Source of the DNA: Pardosa pseudoannulata
Taxonomy: Eukaryota; Arthropoda; Arachnida; Araneae; Lycosidae
Direction of reading: 5' to 3'
Assembly: GCA_032207245.1 (NCBI GenBank)
Contig: CM063510.1
Coordinates: forward strand, 44,455,913-44,519,912
Length of the DNA stretch: 64,000 nt
Shown here: positions 1 to 15,000 of the stretch, one piece after another
Layout: every line of letters starts with the position of its first letter
How positions within the stretch are numbered: position 1 is the first letter of the stretch
Translations under genes and position numbers: made by a program
Notes under the pieces: generated by a model
What the model was told of the DNA's origin: nothing
Database searches by the model: none
The model's input: only the letters and a program-made list of their open reading frames with translations

Positions 1-624
1 GTGGAAGAAGATATTTTAGAAAAAAGTATATATAATAATAGCCTACACTTAGTACAGCTAGAATTATAATATACGTCTAAACTTATGTATATAAAAAGGA
101 TAATTTATAATGACAATCTTTTTCATATAGTAACCATTATTAACTATCAATAATATACAAAAAACATTTTATAATGTGCCAAGTATTTTGAGAAAGACAT
201 GTTATTCAGATGAAAAGTGGGGAATTAAGAAAAATAGCAATTTTAGCAACCCATTAAAGAAACCTTGATGTAGTTAAATTCATTTAACATGTAAAGAGGG
301 CAAACAAGATACCTTCAAATGGTCATAAAATTAATTAAAAATAAAAAACCTTATAACTAATGCTTCCTGTATAATAAATTTAAACAGATTTCCTTTACAG
401 TTATAAAATAACTGTAAAAAAATTTTACAAAAAAAAAAAAAAAAAAAAAAAATTAATGTCTATATTCATAACGAGAAACATTTTTATTTATGCATGCCAA
501 AAATAATGCAAGACATCTACCAACAAAGCAAGAAATGAGATTCCCCCACCCCTGTTTAAAAAGAACTTGAAGATTTATAATAATTGGCAGTTTAAAAGTG
601 TCCTGTATTCCAAGCAACACTTAC
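1..624. other. start of SMC4 intron 20
   Basis: AT-rich intron sequence with an A run at about 430-452. No coding or element signal seen. Confidence 0.7.
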
Positions 625-762
625 CGTTTACAAGTCTTAGTATTAACACCTGATTTTGTTATGGACTGATTAACTTCAGATATTTTCTTTGTCAGTTGAT
701 CTACTGTTTTCTTGATTTTACCCATAGAACCTTTAGTAATTCTCAATATCTCACCCTGCAAC
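625..762 (-). CDS. SMC4: SMC4 exon 20 (last in window)
   Basis: 138 bases: LQGEILRITKGSMGKIKKTV to SGVNTKTCKR, with donor GTAAGT at 624. Second coiled coil; the next exon must lie beyond position 1. Confidence 0.92.
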
Positions 763-3199
763 CTAAAAAGTGACAAAATGTATAAATTACAATGCAAATT
801 TAAAATATTTTTAATTACAATAAATTCAGTTATGCACCACACTTAAACACCATTACTTTTTTAGAAAGATACATTTGTTTTAAGTAACTATATCAGTGAA
901 ATTACATTTAAATACAATAGGGTTTTCTAAGTAGCAAAGCAGTTTGATAGCCTTTTCCATTTTAGAAACAATTATGTCTGAAAATCTTTACACATTTGTT
1001 TGTATTCTGGTGACAAATTATTATGTTTACATTTTCTAAAATAACATTTATTAAATATTTGCTAACACTTTTATTATATTTATCTATCTTGCCACCAGCT
1101 CCACAATTGGTAAATACTGTATTAACTGTATACTGATTGAATTAAGAAACATATTTTACAAGTAAGACCAAAACAAATTGTTTATATTATAAAAATGATA
1201 CAGTTTAACATTTTTGTGCCAGAGTTAGTTGATTTATATCCTCAATATAAATTATGATATAATTTTGGATTTAAATCACTGGGATTTAAATAATCATTAA
1301 TTCCTTAACATACAATAAAACAGAATCTAATGCACCTGAAAAATACTATTTAATTCAGATCAATCTAAAAGTTACATGCATGCTTACAAACAAGAACATT
1401 AAGAACATTTTGTTTAGAAATTTGAATTGCTATGTAACATTTAAAGAGGTTCATATACAATGTTAATGGACAATAAGTAATAGTATAAAATAAATTAATA
1501 TTTCTGTAAAACATGAAACATTTCAGAGTATTCTCAAATAAAAAGAGGACATTTTTTTTTTTTTTAAACAATTCTATGTTGTTTTTTTTTTTGTTTTTTT
1601 TTTTTAAAAGACACATGGTATTTTGAACATTCTAATGAAAACAGAATCAGAGTATGAATTAAATGATTTAATAGTATGATGTACAACATCTGCTGGAGAC
1701 AGTTCCTGACATCTCGGAGATGTCAAAGTGAACATTTGCACAAATGACTGACATTTCCCAGACCTCATTGTATGTCTAGGGCTTAAATTAAGCCAAGAAT
1801 ATTTTTTTTCAATATTATGAATGTTTACAGCTACTGCTTCCTCAGCTGCTGTTATAAAACTATTTTTTATATTTGGTTTAGTTCAGCCAGCACTGATAAA
1901 TACACTAGGAAATGAAAAAGTATCTAAGTTTGTATTTTGTTTAAAACTAAACAAGGTTAAATTTTAATGTCAAAACTACAATTGTAATTTTTTTCAATAG
2001 TATTGTTAATTGATTTTTATATTCTTTAAAAATTCTGTACATATCTTAGGGGAAGAGGGAGGTATAATATTTTCTTTGATGTTTCAAATTATGTTGTTCC
2101 ATAAATGAAGATCTATAAATGTATATTATTTTCACTTTTTTGTTTGTTTCAGTGTTTATTTAAGTACTAATGATTTAAAAACTGATTTAATGCATGATTT
2201 TATATTTGAAAATAAGAAAGAGAAACAGGAACAGTATATAAGAGATTGCTGAGAAAGGATAAAAAAAATTGTACATATAATACACAATTTATCATTGGTA
2301 AATATTAAACTTATTATAATAAGAAAATAAGTAAGATAATGAATATTTAAGCATTAACCATAGCTTAAATAATTTCATTTGTAATGTTTAAAGAAAATAT
2401 TTTGTAAAATGAAAGAAAATCAATATAGTTTATATTAAAAAAATATAAAAAAACTACAGGCTTTGATTTGCACTGTAAAAATTAACAAAGTAAAACATTT
2501 CCAACACATACAAATCTCCCCCCCCCCAATGTAAGGACAGATTCTGTATTGTACATGAAACTCCAGAGCCATGGATTTATTCATTTACTTACTAGTGTAC
2601 CACAGGTGATGGTGCATGCACAGTTGGACTCATTTTTAGGTAGGTATTTGCTATCCCAGAGGTCTTTTATGGGTAGTGAGTACATATGAGTTACAGCAAG
2701 TAAAGCCTTGTGCAGTTTCTCCAATCAAACCTGGGACAAAGTAAAATTACTTCTTGCACTGAATGAAAAAAGCCTTAACCTGGCTGGTCTATGGATAGCT
2801 TAATGTTTGAAATAATACAAATGATCAGGAAAGAATCTATATTTAACTAAGATTTAAGTCATTCAATTACTTACAATGTGTCTTGACAGTAAGGAAATGA
2901 CAGAAGTATTGATAACCAATAAACATTACATTTTTAGAGCATAATTGATTTCATTCATCTAGTTGCTGTTTTGAAACTGATTTAAGAAAATTACATTTTA
3001 AAATTCACTATTGTAAATGTCAATTACACAAAATATATTATTTAAAATATGAAGTTGAGAAATCAGTATGTAATGAAATATGAGAAAGAGAAAATGAACA
3101 AAAAACATACATTTCAACTTTTTCTTTAACAGCAGAAGCTTCACTTGCAGAGGCATTATACCCTGAAATTTACAATAATCAGCAAATTTAGATTCTGTT

Positions 3200-3251
<52 letters not shown>

Positions 3252-3654
3252 CAAATTCAAATACAGTAACTATTTTTATGCAAAAGACTTTTTTTGTGTG
3301 TGAGGAACGAACATATAACATTGATATTTTTAATAAAATGAATAAATTGCAATCTATCAAAAAAAGCCAGTCTTTTTAATAATTTTCAAACCAATTAAAA
3401 AAACTGATACTATGAAAAATTACATAAATGAAATGAGATTAATTTTGTATGCAATAAAACTTATTGTATACTAAATACTAAATTATAAGTACTATACTAT
3501 AATATATTATCTAAATGCATCGCCAGAGATTTATTTTTCTGCTTTTAATGAAGAAGTGCAAGTGTTCTTTTTTTTTTGTTTATTCAAAGGTTTCTCATTC
3601 TCTGTTTTCCCCCTTTAGATTCTCTTCTTATAAAAAGCTAAAAATATTCAAAGT

Positions 3655-3702
<48 letters not shown>

Positions 3703-5005
3703 ATTTAAAAGTTTTCTGAATAATCAACAACAAATATACAAAATATTGTTTCTACCTCTCTACCAGAATTATAAATTTTTGCAAAATAGGTTAATATTTT
3801 GTTATGAAAGCTGACTACAAAGATTGGTTATGAGTGAACATTTTTTACATGTTCGAGATCACATGTGCTTTATCTCATTGTCAAAATGAGCTGAATTTCA
3901 TTCAGAAATGTTTCTCAATTTTATGGTTTCAGTATCATCTAAAAATGAACTGAGCATCAAAAGGAAAATGCTTCTTAATAAATTTTTAGACACAGGAGTC
4001 AAGTAGATTTGGAAAGTGATTGTCCAGGTAGGAAGTTACCATTAACAAATTCATGAAGCATTTCTTAGCTTCTTCTCTCCATTCTCAATTTCTATCCTGA
4101 GTTTGGACAAGAAAAAAAAAGTTACAATGGCATCACAGAGGAGAATTTCTCTCCAAGTCAATGCAAAAAGTGCACAAAGCATATATCAGGGAACCCCTAA
4201 GAGTTCCAGAAAAAGTTCTGGACTTATACGTCAAGAGGTATGTTAAAACAATTAATGGTATTTTGGAGGGAAGAGAAATTAAAACAATACAATAAAAATA
4301 ATAACCATTTTGAAAATATGAAAGTATTCTAAACACATTTTAAAGGATTAAATTTTACTTAAAAAGTCAATCATCATAAATTGTAAGAATTACTTAAAGA
4401 CAAGCATTCAATTTCTTAACTAATATAGCAAAAATGCTTGTTTGAGCATTACCTGTATTTGTCCACATTTAATGAAAACAGTATATGTTTTAGTTGTAAC
4501 ATTTAACTGCTGTCTCACAGAATTCATGATCACATCCCTAACCAATACAGCACGCAATGAATTATATATTTTGTAAATACGTATTACTGTATATGATACA
4601 TTGTGTGCTGTATAAGATAAAGCTCTTCTCATCAGAATTGTAAATGCCCCTTGCCTATATCAGTACTTTCCAGCAGTGTACTGTTTAAGTACGTTACCTA
4701 GTTTCAACCTATTGTATTAAAATTTTGGGGGTCTAATGGACCACTTCACAGCAGTTGAAAGTTTTAGAGATTATTTGAAAGTTTTAGAGATTATTTGAAA
4801 GTTTTAGAGAAAATGTTGCATATTTTGATTGCTTTTATAGTGTTTTTATAGTCACAATGTACACATAAAGTAGTAAAAGGAGGTAATTCGCAATTTTATT
4901 TCTCTGAAAATCTAGTGATGGTTAGTGCAAAATTCCAAATCTTGAGATTTTGCACTAACCATCTCCAGATTTCTGGAGAAAAAAATTGCAAATTATCTCC
5001 TTTTT

Positions 5006-5044
<39 letters not shown>

Positions 5045-5059
5045 ATTGTGTGTATATAT

Positions 5060-5138
<79 letters not shown>

Positions 5139-5492
5139 CTTTATATTTTAAGGTTGACATTTTACATGTCAGCAAATATAGTCCCACACACAAACAAAAA
5201 ATAAATAACTAAACAATAAACAAATTTCTGATAGATTTTTATATTAGTCTTGATGACAAATTATTTAAACAAAATAATTAAAAAATTTGTACTAGTGAGG
5301 GAGAGAGTGTCTACCAAATACTGTTATTTCAGGTAGATAAACAATCATTTGTATGTTTTAAAGTTAAATTTGTCTGCAGTGTTTTTTGGGGGTACTGTAT
5401 CTGATGGAATTTTACATTTTCTGTTACCAAGCCACAAGTTTCTTTTCTTTTTCCAAACTGAAGGCTTTTCATGGGCTTCTATCACACACTCA

Positions 5493-5527
<35 letters not shown>

Positions 5528-8500
5528 AAAAAATCGAAATGGCTACAAACATTCATGTCACAGAGGGAATCGAACCCAAGAACTCTGGTACTGAAGATTA
5601 GTACCCTAACCATTTGGCCACTGTTCAGCTAATTTGATGGAGGAATGATGATACAATCAAAGTGAAGCATATACACTGTGGCAGCTTATCCAATGAATTT
5701 TTTTTAATGTCAATTATAATATATATGGCATATACACCAGGGCAACTTATCTACCCAAGAGAGAGAGAGAGAGAGAGATAGATACCTATGGCTGAATGTT
5801 GTTAGATAGTTGGCTTAATTCATGATAATAAAAAATATATTTTTTAATTGTTCTTTTAAATATATTTAATGAAAGATATTGCAGAATTATATTTCACTGT
5901 ATTAATTATTAGAAAAACTAACATTTACTCAATTTAAGTTGCATAAACCTAAACAAATATTTTCATTTCTACAGGCTTTCTGACCAATAGGAAGCCACTA
6001 ACTTCCCACAGTAGAAAGTACTTGACCAGGATCAAATACAAATTGCTATTTTAGGGATTATTGCACTGTGATTTATGAGGGAGAGTTAGCAATATGAGAA
6101 GATTGTTAACTGCAAAAAAGTAAGTAAGGAGAACATCCTGAAGTAAAAAAAATTAATTTGTTATACAATAAAATTTTTTTATATGTAAGTTCTTAATTTT
6201 TTGGGCTTTAATAATTCTTTTAACAAAAAAAAAAAAAAAAAAAGTTAATACACTTAACATCAGTAATGAGTTTTTAATTTTAAACAAAATATATAAATTG
6301 CAAGAATAACTATAGTTAAAATAAGCTATTATTAATTATTTAGATTTGTGAAAGCCATATTGCTTTATTATTGGCATCAAGATACTTAAAATGTTAAAAA
6401 AAAAAAAGGTATATCAAATTGTTACAATGTTTAAATTATACAGAGGTTAAGAAAAGCAATTTTGCTAATTACTTCATTTATTAATTTAAAATTTGAAAAT
6501 TACCTGTTACATGCCTAGTTAAGTCATTTAGAAATACACACAAAATCACTAAATTTTACAGTGATATTTATAAAAAATTGGAAGAGAAAAAAAACCATTC
6601 AGTAAATTATAAAATAAACAGAAAATATAAATTTATATTTTAGAATGGGATCTTTTTTTTTTTTTTTTTTTTTTTTGTTAGAAAGGAAAGACAATATAAA
6701 AACTGATGTGACTTATATCAATAACAAATTCAAATTACTTTTTTCTTTGTCAGAGATTATTTTGTTAAGTTCCTTAACTGTTTCTTGGTTAACTGCAACT
6801 GCTTTTACTTTCTTCTTCTGATCTTCAATTTGGGTTGTAAGCATTTCAACTTTTTCAAGATAAGCCTAAAATGATAATGCGAAAGGTATTACTTGTCCTT
6901 TTAAATTAGGTACACAATCAAATTATATTAACATGCATTCATACTAATCCTTATTCAAATTTCAAAAATTTAAAGTGTCATTTCTTAACTTTATAATAGC
7001 ATAAATAAAATACATATAATAAAGAATAAATGAGATATTTTTTACTGTAATATAAATTAAATAAATTTGATACATTTACAATATTAACTTTTTACATGCC
7101 AATATTCCCAAAATATAACAATTTAAAATTCCGTTAAAGTTTCATTAAAACAGATTTGTCAAATGTTCTAATTACAAATAAAGAAATTACTTGATTGGCA
7201 TAAGAATTATATTTTGAAAATAAATTCTGTAGTCTACAAATATTCATAATAAACAGATTTTCTAACAGTTTTGATATAAAATTATTTAAAAGTTCCAAAA
7301 ATATAGAAAAATAATTTAGATTCTTTTATAAATACATAATGTAGTATTATAAAAGGTATATTTTAATGATAAAAACTAAATAATAATAAGAGGATAGATT
7401 ATTCTGTTAAAACAAAAATTTGTACCATTGGTGTGTTTCATAGTACAAATTTAAATGTTATATTTAAATCAGATAAATACTGGAAAGAAATGTTTAGAAC
7501 ATCTAATAACACATTATGAGGTGCACTACAATATGGTTCCTGATTATTGCTTTACGTTTCTTTCCTTACTCAACTTCTCCTTTAGGTCGGGGTTGGAAAA
7601 CTCATTTCTGCAGCTGCAAAAACCTCTTTTCTTTCAATGTACACTTTAAAAATATTTTTTATATTTTAGGATGGGATATTTAGATACAACTTGTATGAGA
7701 AAAAGACCTTTATACATATATATACACATAAAGTCTGCATTTTTTTACCCTAACTGAATACCATAGGAATGAACATACTGCCATATTTTGTATTCTAGAC
7801 TTCTCTGTATCACACATGCAGCATTCAAAATGATTTTTAACTGTCCAAGAGCTATTACACATTTTTTTAAATTTCAGAATCAGAGGAAGGAACTTTTCCT
7901 TTGATTCTGTAGCCTAACATATATAAATATATGTGTGTATACATATATAAAATAAATCTGAATAAAAAAAGTAATACTTACTAGTTTCTAATAAAAGTAT
8001 ATATAAATAAATTTCAGATAATTTAGATTACAATGAAGTTTTTAATGCTTAAACTTTTAAAAAGCATTATACAATAAAGAAGAAAAATACTTGAAGTTTT
8101 GACAGAGTGTACAGAGTTTTATAATTAATCACTGCTGTATGAAAGACAACCAAACTAAATTGACTTACTTTGTAATTGCTTTGTCTCTTCTTGACAGAAA
8201 ACTGGAGACTAGAAAGTCGTGAAGATTTCTCTGAAATCTGTTCTTGCCCAGTAATTATGGATTTTCGAATATCAGAAACACTCTTTGATAGATTATCCAC
8301 TTCCCTGCTGATTTTAGCAATATCTTCTGGGGAATGTGTACATTCAACTACTGTTTGACCCATACGACCTTTAAATACTCTACCTCCACCTCCACTCATT
8401 GTACCTGGGTAAAGTGAAAATAACATGCATAAATTTTTTTTTCTAAGAAGCCAATACTATGTGGCAAAAAAGTAAAAATGTTTGATCTCCTTTACATTTT

Positions 8501-11500
8501 TACTTCCTTATTCAAAATAAAGAAAATATTGTAATTGTAGAAAATTGTGGTTTTCAGATTTCAACACAGATATCCATTTTTACCATGCCTGACTTAATAT
8601 TAACTAGCTTTAGCATTGTCTGTATTAAGTACAGGGAAAGTAATTTTGAAACTATTTAAATTTTCAAAATTAATATTTAACAAATAGCATAGATGTTTTA
8701 ATAAAAAGTATAGCATCATCTAGAGAAATTGTTAAGAAAGGAAAGAATATATCTTTACTTGAATCCTCTACAACTTCAGTTATCAAATAAACAAATGATA
8801 AGTATATGTCTTCTTTATGAATTAACTTCATGCTCATCATCAGGTCTGGATAATTAAAGTTCCCAAATTATGTTTTAGAACTACCACCACAGAGAAAAAG
8901 TCATAAAAATTTGAAATAAAACCATCAATGTTTCAAATTGCTGATATATGATAATTTAATACTAATATACAATTCCAGCCTTATAAATATGTGCGTGGAG
9001 AGTGCTAGCCATGAAATGCTGTGTATATTGTTCAATTTTATAACTTTCTCTGAAACATAATACAACCATATATCAAATTTTGTATCAAAGTCCAGATAAA
9101 TGGGTTTGTATAGAAGAGAAATCTTTTCAGAAATTTCACTTTTATACAATAGCTAGTTCCTTCATGACCAAACTTTGGTCTTGATAATTATGGTTCCTAA
9201 ATAAGGTTAAGCATGCTCAGTCAGCAAATTTACTCTGGAGTAAGCTTAAAAGTTTTGGAGTTGCAGATTGGCAACAAAAAACAATGATGGTGGAATACAA
9301 GAATGGCGGCATTTGTACAATGAAGAGTTTCCTTTTAAAGACAAAGATGCTAGTGACAATTAATATTATTCTTTTATGATGTTTTTTAATCTTTACATAC
9401 TTTACTTGTTAATGTGCATGTAATAAATGCCCATCCTTGATTAAATAAGGTATTTGTTGTTAATCTGAATTTTAGAACCCATATATATATATGTATGTGC
9501 ATGTTATATTTTCAACCGTAGAATTTTTACCAGAGTTTCTATATTTTGATATATTTCCTACCAAAAGACACATACTCACAGATATATGTACTCCCAAACA
9601 TAGATATAATGGAAAGTCAAAAATCTCGTGATGGCAATATTTTTCTTCATCTTAATGTTTTTAATTATCTCTATATCACAATTTTCCACTAGATCCTGTA
9701 TGTAATAGTGGCAGCTTAAATGCTATTATAATTCCATTTGATACAAAGGATCTAATAATTTAATAACAATATGTAATTTATTGCTGAATAAATTGAAACT
9801 ATGTTTAAGATAGTCAAATTCAGGAAATCTTGAATTGGAATTTTTAATCTGAATATCCTATTCAGATACAGATTTACCAAAGTTAAAGCTTTTTTAAATC
9901 CCTTCATTTCTCTGTTGAACTCTTACACAATTTAGAATAGTGCTGACATACAGTAAAGTGTGATGTTAACTTTCTGCAGCACCTCCACACAAAATATGTT
10001 GTTTCAGCATATTTGAAGTAAATGCAGTGCATTTACTTTAAACTTCCAGTGTTCTCCCTATGGGCCTCAATTTAGTAGGGCATGAAATCTGTTACTCCAG
10101 TATGACAAAATAGTTAAGAGGTAAGGTGAAGAAAGGAGAGTGTATTTACATGCCATTGTTTTAATCAAAAAATAATGGCTACTGATAACATTGCTTGAAA
10201 GCTGCAATAACAAAGAACTAAAAGATGATTTCTTTCAATTTTGCTTTTATACTAAGATATTAAAAAATTGTAACAGTAAAATGAAGGGAAATAAGTACAA
10301 TGTATAAAAAACAGAAGAAAGTAGGGAGGAAAGAATTACATATTTGGCACTGAAACAGAACTGAGGTAATTGTAAAAAAATAAAAATATTAATCACATAA
10401 TGGATGAAATGTTAAACATATTTAATTTTACATCAATGGCTTCCTTACACATTGCAATGTGAAAAAAAATTACAAAATGAAATTGAAAAATATGCCAAGT
10501 AATAAAATAAATAAATTATTCTTGGTACAAAAACATCAAATCTTGTATCATTTAAATATAATTTTAAACACTATCACAATTAAGTTACCTGAAAGATTTT
10601 AATTATTCTTACATTATTAACATAAATTGTACATGATAATGGGTATGAAGATACAAAGAATTGTAAATAAAATTTGAAATCTGTTGCAAATTTTTTTTAA
10701 TTTTTATGATGTGTCCATATTTTTGGCACTAACTCTACTTATTGACCAATTTACTTACAATGTAATTACTGAAAGAGCCCTATGGGTATTCTGCTAGGTC
10801 TCTGCTTTAAAATTACAAGGACCCACATGAGAAAAAGTCATATTTTCACCCTGACAGTGCTCACTAAAACAAAAGGCGCACCCCTTTGCCTAAATACAAG
10901 TGGCATCAGAAACAACAACATCACTGAAAGAACTTGGTCATAAAGTTAGGAATGCTTGTGGGGAGAAAAAGATTCCCCAGAAAATTTCACAGACTTGTAC
11001 ATCAAGAGGAATGCAATATAAAGTATTTCAGAATGGTGCAATATAAAGTATTTCAGATGGTATTTCAGAATGGGAGAATTAAATTTCTTCTAAAAAATAA
11101 CTTTGAAACATGTGTAAGTATACTAACACATTTCACAGACTTTAAGTTTATGCTGCAAAAAAGATTAAATAAAAGCAGATTTTCTTACTTAAACTACCAA
11201 AATTCCATTTTTAAATAAAGGCAAACATTCAATTATTTTTGTCTACAAATATGTAAACATGTTCTCTTGAGCATTGTTGGTACTTTCATCCATTCATTGA
11301 AAATAGCATTTACAGTGTTAACCTTTAACGGTCACATACACTCCTCACCTTTCATCCCAAAGCGTTTATTTTCAGATGATATAATTAATTCGATACAGAA
11401 ATATTATTTTGATTTTGGAACACACATTTAGTACTATTCATATAAAAACAAAAATACAAGTATACAATTATTTATAAGCTGTAAAACATTTTTTTTTTCA

Positions 11501-11979
11501 AAATTTCGTTTGTACCTCTAATGAATCCAACTTAATACAGAAGACTTTAGTGTAGTTACCAAAAAAATATTTTTGATTTTTAAATAACAAAATTGTTTAT
11601 ATAATAAGTGAAGTCTAATATTAAATTGAATGGTTCCTTACCAGTAAGATCAATCAATTCGCCTTTTAGAGTGACCACTCTGTATCTTTTGGCACCTTGC
11701 AGGCCAATTCTTGTAGCTTGTTCTAGGTTATTAGCAACTAAAGTATCTTTTAAGGCATAATAAAATGCAGGTAACACCTTTTCATCGTTTACACGAACAA
11801 GGTCAAAAAGACGAGGTACATTTTCAGGACTGAAATATAATGATTCCTTATTTAGTTAATCAAGAGTGAAAAGTACTGAACTAAACTCATACATTAGATA
11901 TCTTACTTGCCTTTGTACATTATTTCACTTGTAGACAATTTAACATAAAAGATATTTCCCTTGAGATTAACTACATACG

Positions 11980-12015
<36 letters not shown>

Positions 12016-15000
12016 CACATTAATATAAGGTGAGGAAGGAGTTACATAATTTACTGATCCTCATTTAAAAGCACAATATACTAAAAATACATCAAGATTT
12101 CAATACCTTTTAAAAGTTGGATGCAGTGAAAAGGTATTTCATTCCCAATAATTACATAATGTTCATAACTCCACTTTTAAGCATTACAGAACTTTCAAGC
12201 TTCATCAAAATTAATATAACTGTCATAAATTATATAAGAAAGAATCAGGACACAGCATTAAAAAAACTTTGTCTGACAAAGCAGCCACATCTGAGCTTTA
12301 TTTATTTTTTTAAAATTCTTTTGTGAGGCTCTTTGATTTAAAACCGAGTGTAAGATGGGGAGGTTGCAGTGATGACCAGATGGTGTGATAAAGCAACAAG
12401 GGGCTGTTTCACTGATGAGGATATTTTGTTTTTTATAATTTTGATCAGAAGCTAAGGGATGGGACATATAGCAAAATTGACTAACACAACAATCTAAACT
12501 AAGATAACTCTTAAAATCTGTCTACGACAGCTTGTATACCTTTTTCGTTTTGAGTTTTCTAAATGGGCTACTAGAACTGGCCCTTAAACTACGAGTCTGT
12601 GTAAGCAGTTATTTATACAAGAGAGAAGATAATATAAAATAATATTACCTAAATTTTGTATTTCAAAAACAAATTTTTATAAATATTTCTTAATATACTT
12701 TGTAAGTTATAAAATCTAATTTAATCTTTAAGCTTTCATTTTTTTTAATGCAACTAAAACATAGTTTTCTAAGACAACCAAATATGAGAACAAACATCAA
12801 TAAATATCATTGTACTAACAATATATATATAAATCTTTCAAATTAAACTAGTAAATTTCATGAAAATTAATTTTATACACTATAGAAACTAATTTTACAG
12901 CATTTTAAATATTCAGGAATAAATTCATGAAATTAAATACTTTAATGAAGATTTAGTATGAAAGTCAACATACGTGAAAATTTTGTTATGTGCATGAGGT
13001 ATCCACATAGACATCTGGAAAGAGTAGGAAATAAAAATTAATGTAATTTAAAAAATAATAGTAATAATTATAATAAACTCTACATAAAATTGAGATGCAA
13101 GAAAACAAATGCTACCTTCTGAATAAAGGAAATGATATAGTAATTCTAAAATGGGAAACTGAACATTCAGAAATATATTAAACAAGTATAAAATACTAAA
13201 GAGATATAGTCTTAGCCTAATGTTAAAATACACATTTTCTTCCTCTTTAGTTTAATTTTAAATTAAGAAAATAAAAATAATCAAATAAAGAACACAGTTA
13301 TGTGTTAAATAGCATTGTTATATAATTTATATTAGTCTCACTTGATACTTTTACAGATTTTCAAATGTACAAGGTTTTAAATATGTTTAAAAGCTTTGTA
13401 AGTGTATATATACAGAATACTAGCCCCTCATGGTTTATGACCCCCCCCCAAAAAAAGTAACATTTTATTTTGCATTTTTAATAAGGATTGAATTTAAATA
13501 GTATAATTAGAAAAGCAAGTGTATCACTAAATTTTATTAACTATGGAATAAGAACTGAAGATATAAAGTATCATTTGGTGATAAATAGTATCTTAAAAAA
13601 TAACTTCAAGACTGTACAGATACATTACTATAGTATTATTTTAGACATAGAAGATAGATTGCATGGGAAAGGCTACTTCATTAATAATGGGACCATGTAT
13701 GAAAGATAAGACAAATGTTAAATGGTAGGTATTGGATAACTGTACCTGTCTGAAGTCTATGTACACAGCTACGAACATCTCAGCCAACAACAAGATCTTA
13801 ACTCACAGCAGGTTGATAATATTTTTTAATTATAAATCAATGAAAAAGAGGTAGTAATTTTTTTTTTACCTTGTCAAGTGGAATAAATGTGGCATAGCCC
13901 AATCTGTTTCTCTTCAAGAATTCTACACATTTCTGAGCTGTTTCCAAAGTATCTGTAACAATGTTATCCAGTCGGCCACAGGCAGTTGAGATGGCAACAT
14001 CATACATTTCATCAATAGCACCAAGATCACCCTACAAAATAACATTTTCAGATACCAGAAAATACATTAAATAATTGCTCCAATCCTTAATCTAAAATAA
14101 ATAAAACAATATATTTAAGGCTTTAATAGCATTTCATTCTTATCAAAGAGTACATTTAAAAAGCATGCAAATAGTCAGAGACCTTAAAAGTGACATATGA
14201 TGTGATGACAAACATTAACAAATAAGATGGAGAAAAGTGATTTAAAAAAATATATATATAAAAATTTTAAAATTATGTTAATGATGAAAAATGATCTATG
14301 TCAGTAATCCCCAAATTCTTTCGAGTTGCAGTGGTTTTTTAAATCAAGATTTCCCTCCACAGCACCCTACCCTAATGAGTAAGAGTAAGAAGTAAAATAA
14401 ATTTAAAAATAAAACTAATACAACTGTGTTATAGAACAAATTAATGAATTTATTTGCCGATCATTTCATTAAAATTAAATTAACAATTGGAATAGAAGAA
14501 AACTCTCAAATTATTACATAATTTCTCGAGTTGGGGAATTAAACTGAGACCGGATAATAATATTTCCTTTTCTCCATTGATTTTTAATACATCTAAACTT
14601 GTCCATTATTTTGCTTGCATTTTGTAGTTTCTAGGAAAACAGATCTTACGGTAATTTGATAAATTTTAGATTTTTAACAAAAAATGTGACTTCATTCTAT
14701 GTAAACTGGTTTTTAAGTGCCTGGTTTATCATTTTAGATCTTGAGAAAATGATAATCTCTGTTATTCATAGTTTATTAAAGTTTTCATGAATGTTCTGGG
14801 CAAGCAGTTTCATTTATACTGGATCAAATAAAAATAAAACTGTATGAAAAATTCATATTTTCAAATTTATAGCTTTTGACTTATATTTTGCTAATTTAGG
14901 ATAAATATTTTGGTGTTGATCTTCACGGGGACATTGTGAAGTACACAAAAGGAATAACTTTTTTAGAGATCACTTGTGTAACTATGAAAATTTAGCAATA

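Larger units (their letters stand above)
4190..5007 (+). repeat. dispersed repeat family 1, copy A
   Basis: Shares ordered blocks with 24010-24745 and 10930-11345: an ACTTATAC-TCAAGAGG block (4223-4238), a GCTTGTTTGAGCATTACCTG block (4436-4455), and TTTTATTTCTCTGAA then GGTTAGTG (from 4894). The copies are diverged with indels. No protein is visible and the class is unknown. It ends in a long inverted repeat (4875-5007). Confidence 0.55.
3163..6738. other. SMC4 intron 18
   Basis: 3.6 kb without genes. Holds microsatellites, a copy of dispersed repeat family 1 (about 4190-5007), a SINE-like tRNA-derived unit (5550-5632) and a 26-bp direct repeat around GCATATACAC at about 5667 and 5728. Confidence 0.7.

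Noticed and set aside
4755..4810. Short direct repeats considered as a CRISPR array
   Set aside because: Units are contiguous with no spacers, in an animal intron; a simple tandem repeat.
4896..5193. Open frames on both strands encoding alternating CV, YI, HT repeats
   Set aside because: They are translations of the TA/CA microsatellite and have no coding meaning.
5550..5632. Functional tRNA gene on the minus strand
   Set aside because: A and B boxes are good but the acceptor stem does not pair and the T stem is broken.
9150..9480. Possible solo LTR with AATAAA motifs
   Set aside because: No TG...CA ends or flanking duplication could be defined.
12258..12467. 69-codon minus-strand frame (SETAPCCFITPSGHHCN)
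   Set aside because: Slightly less AT-rich than its surroundings but matches no family I know; no motifs, no splice context. Not reported as a gene.
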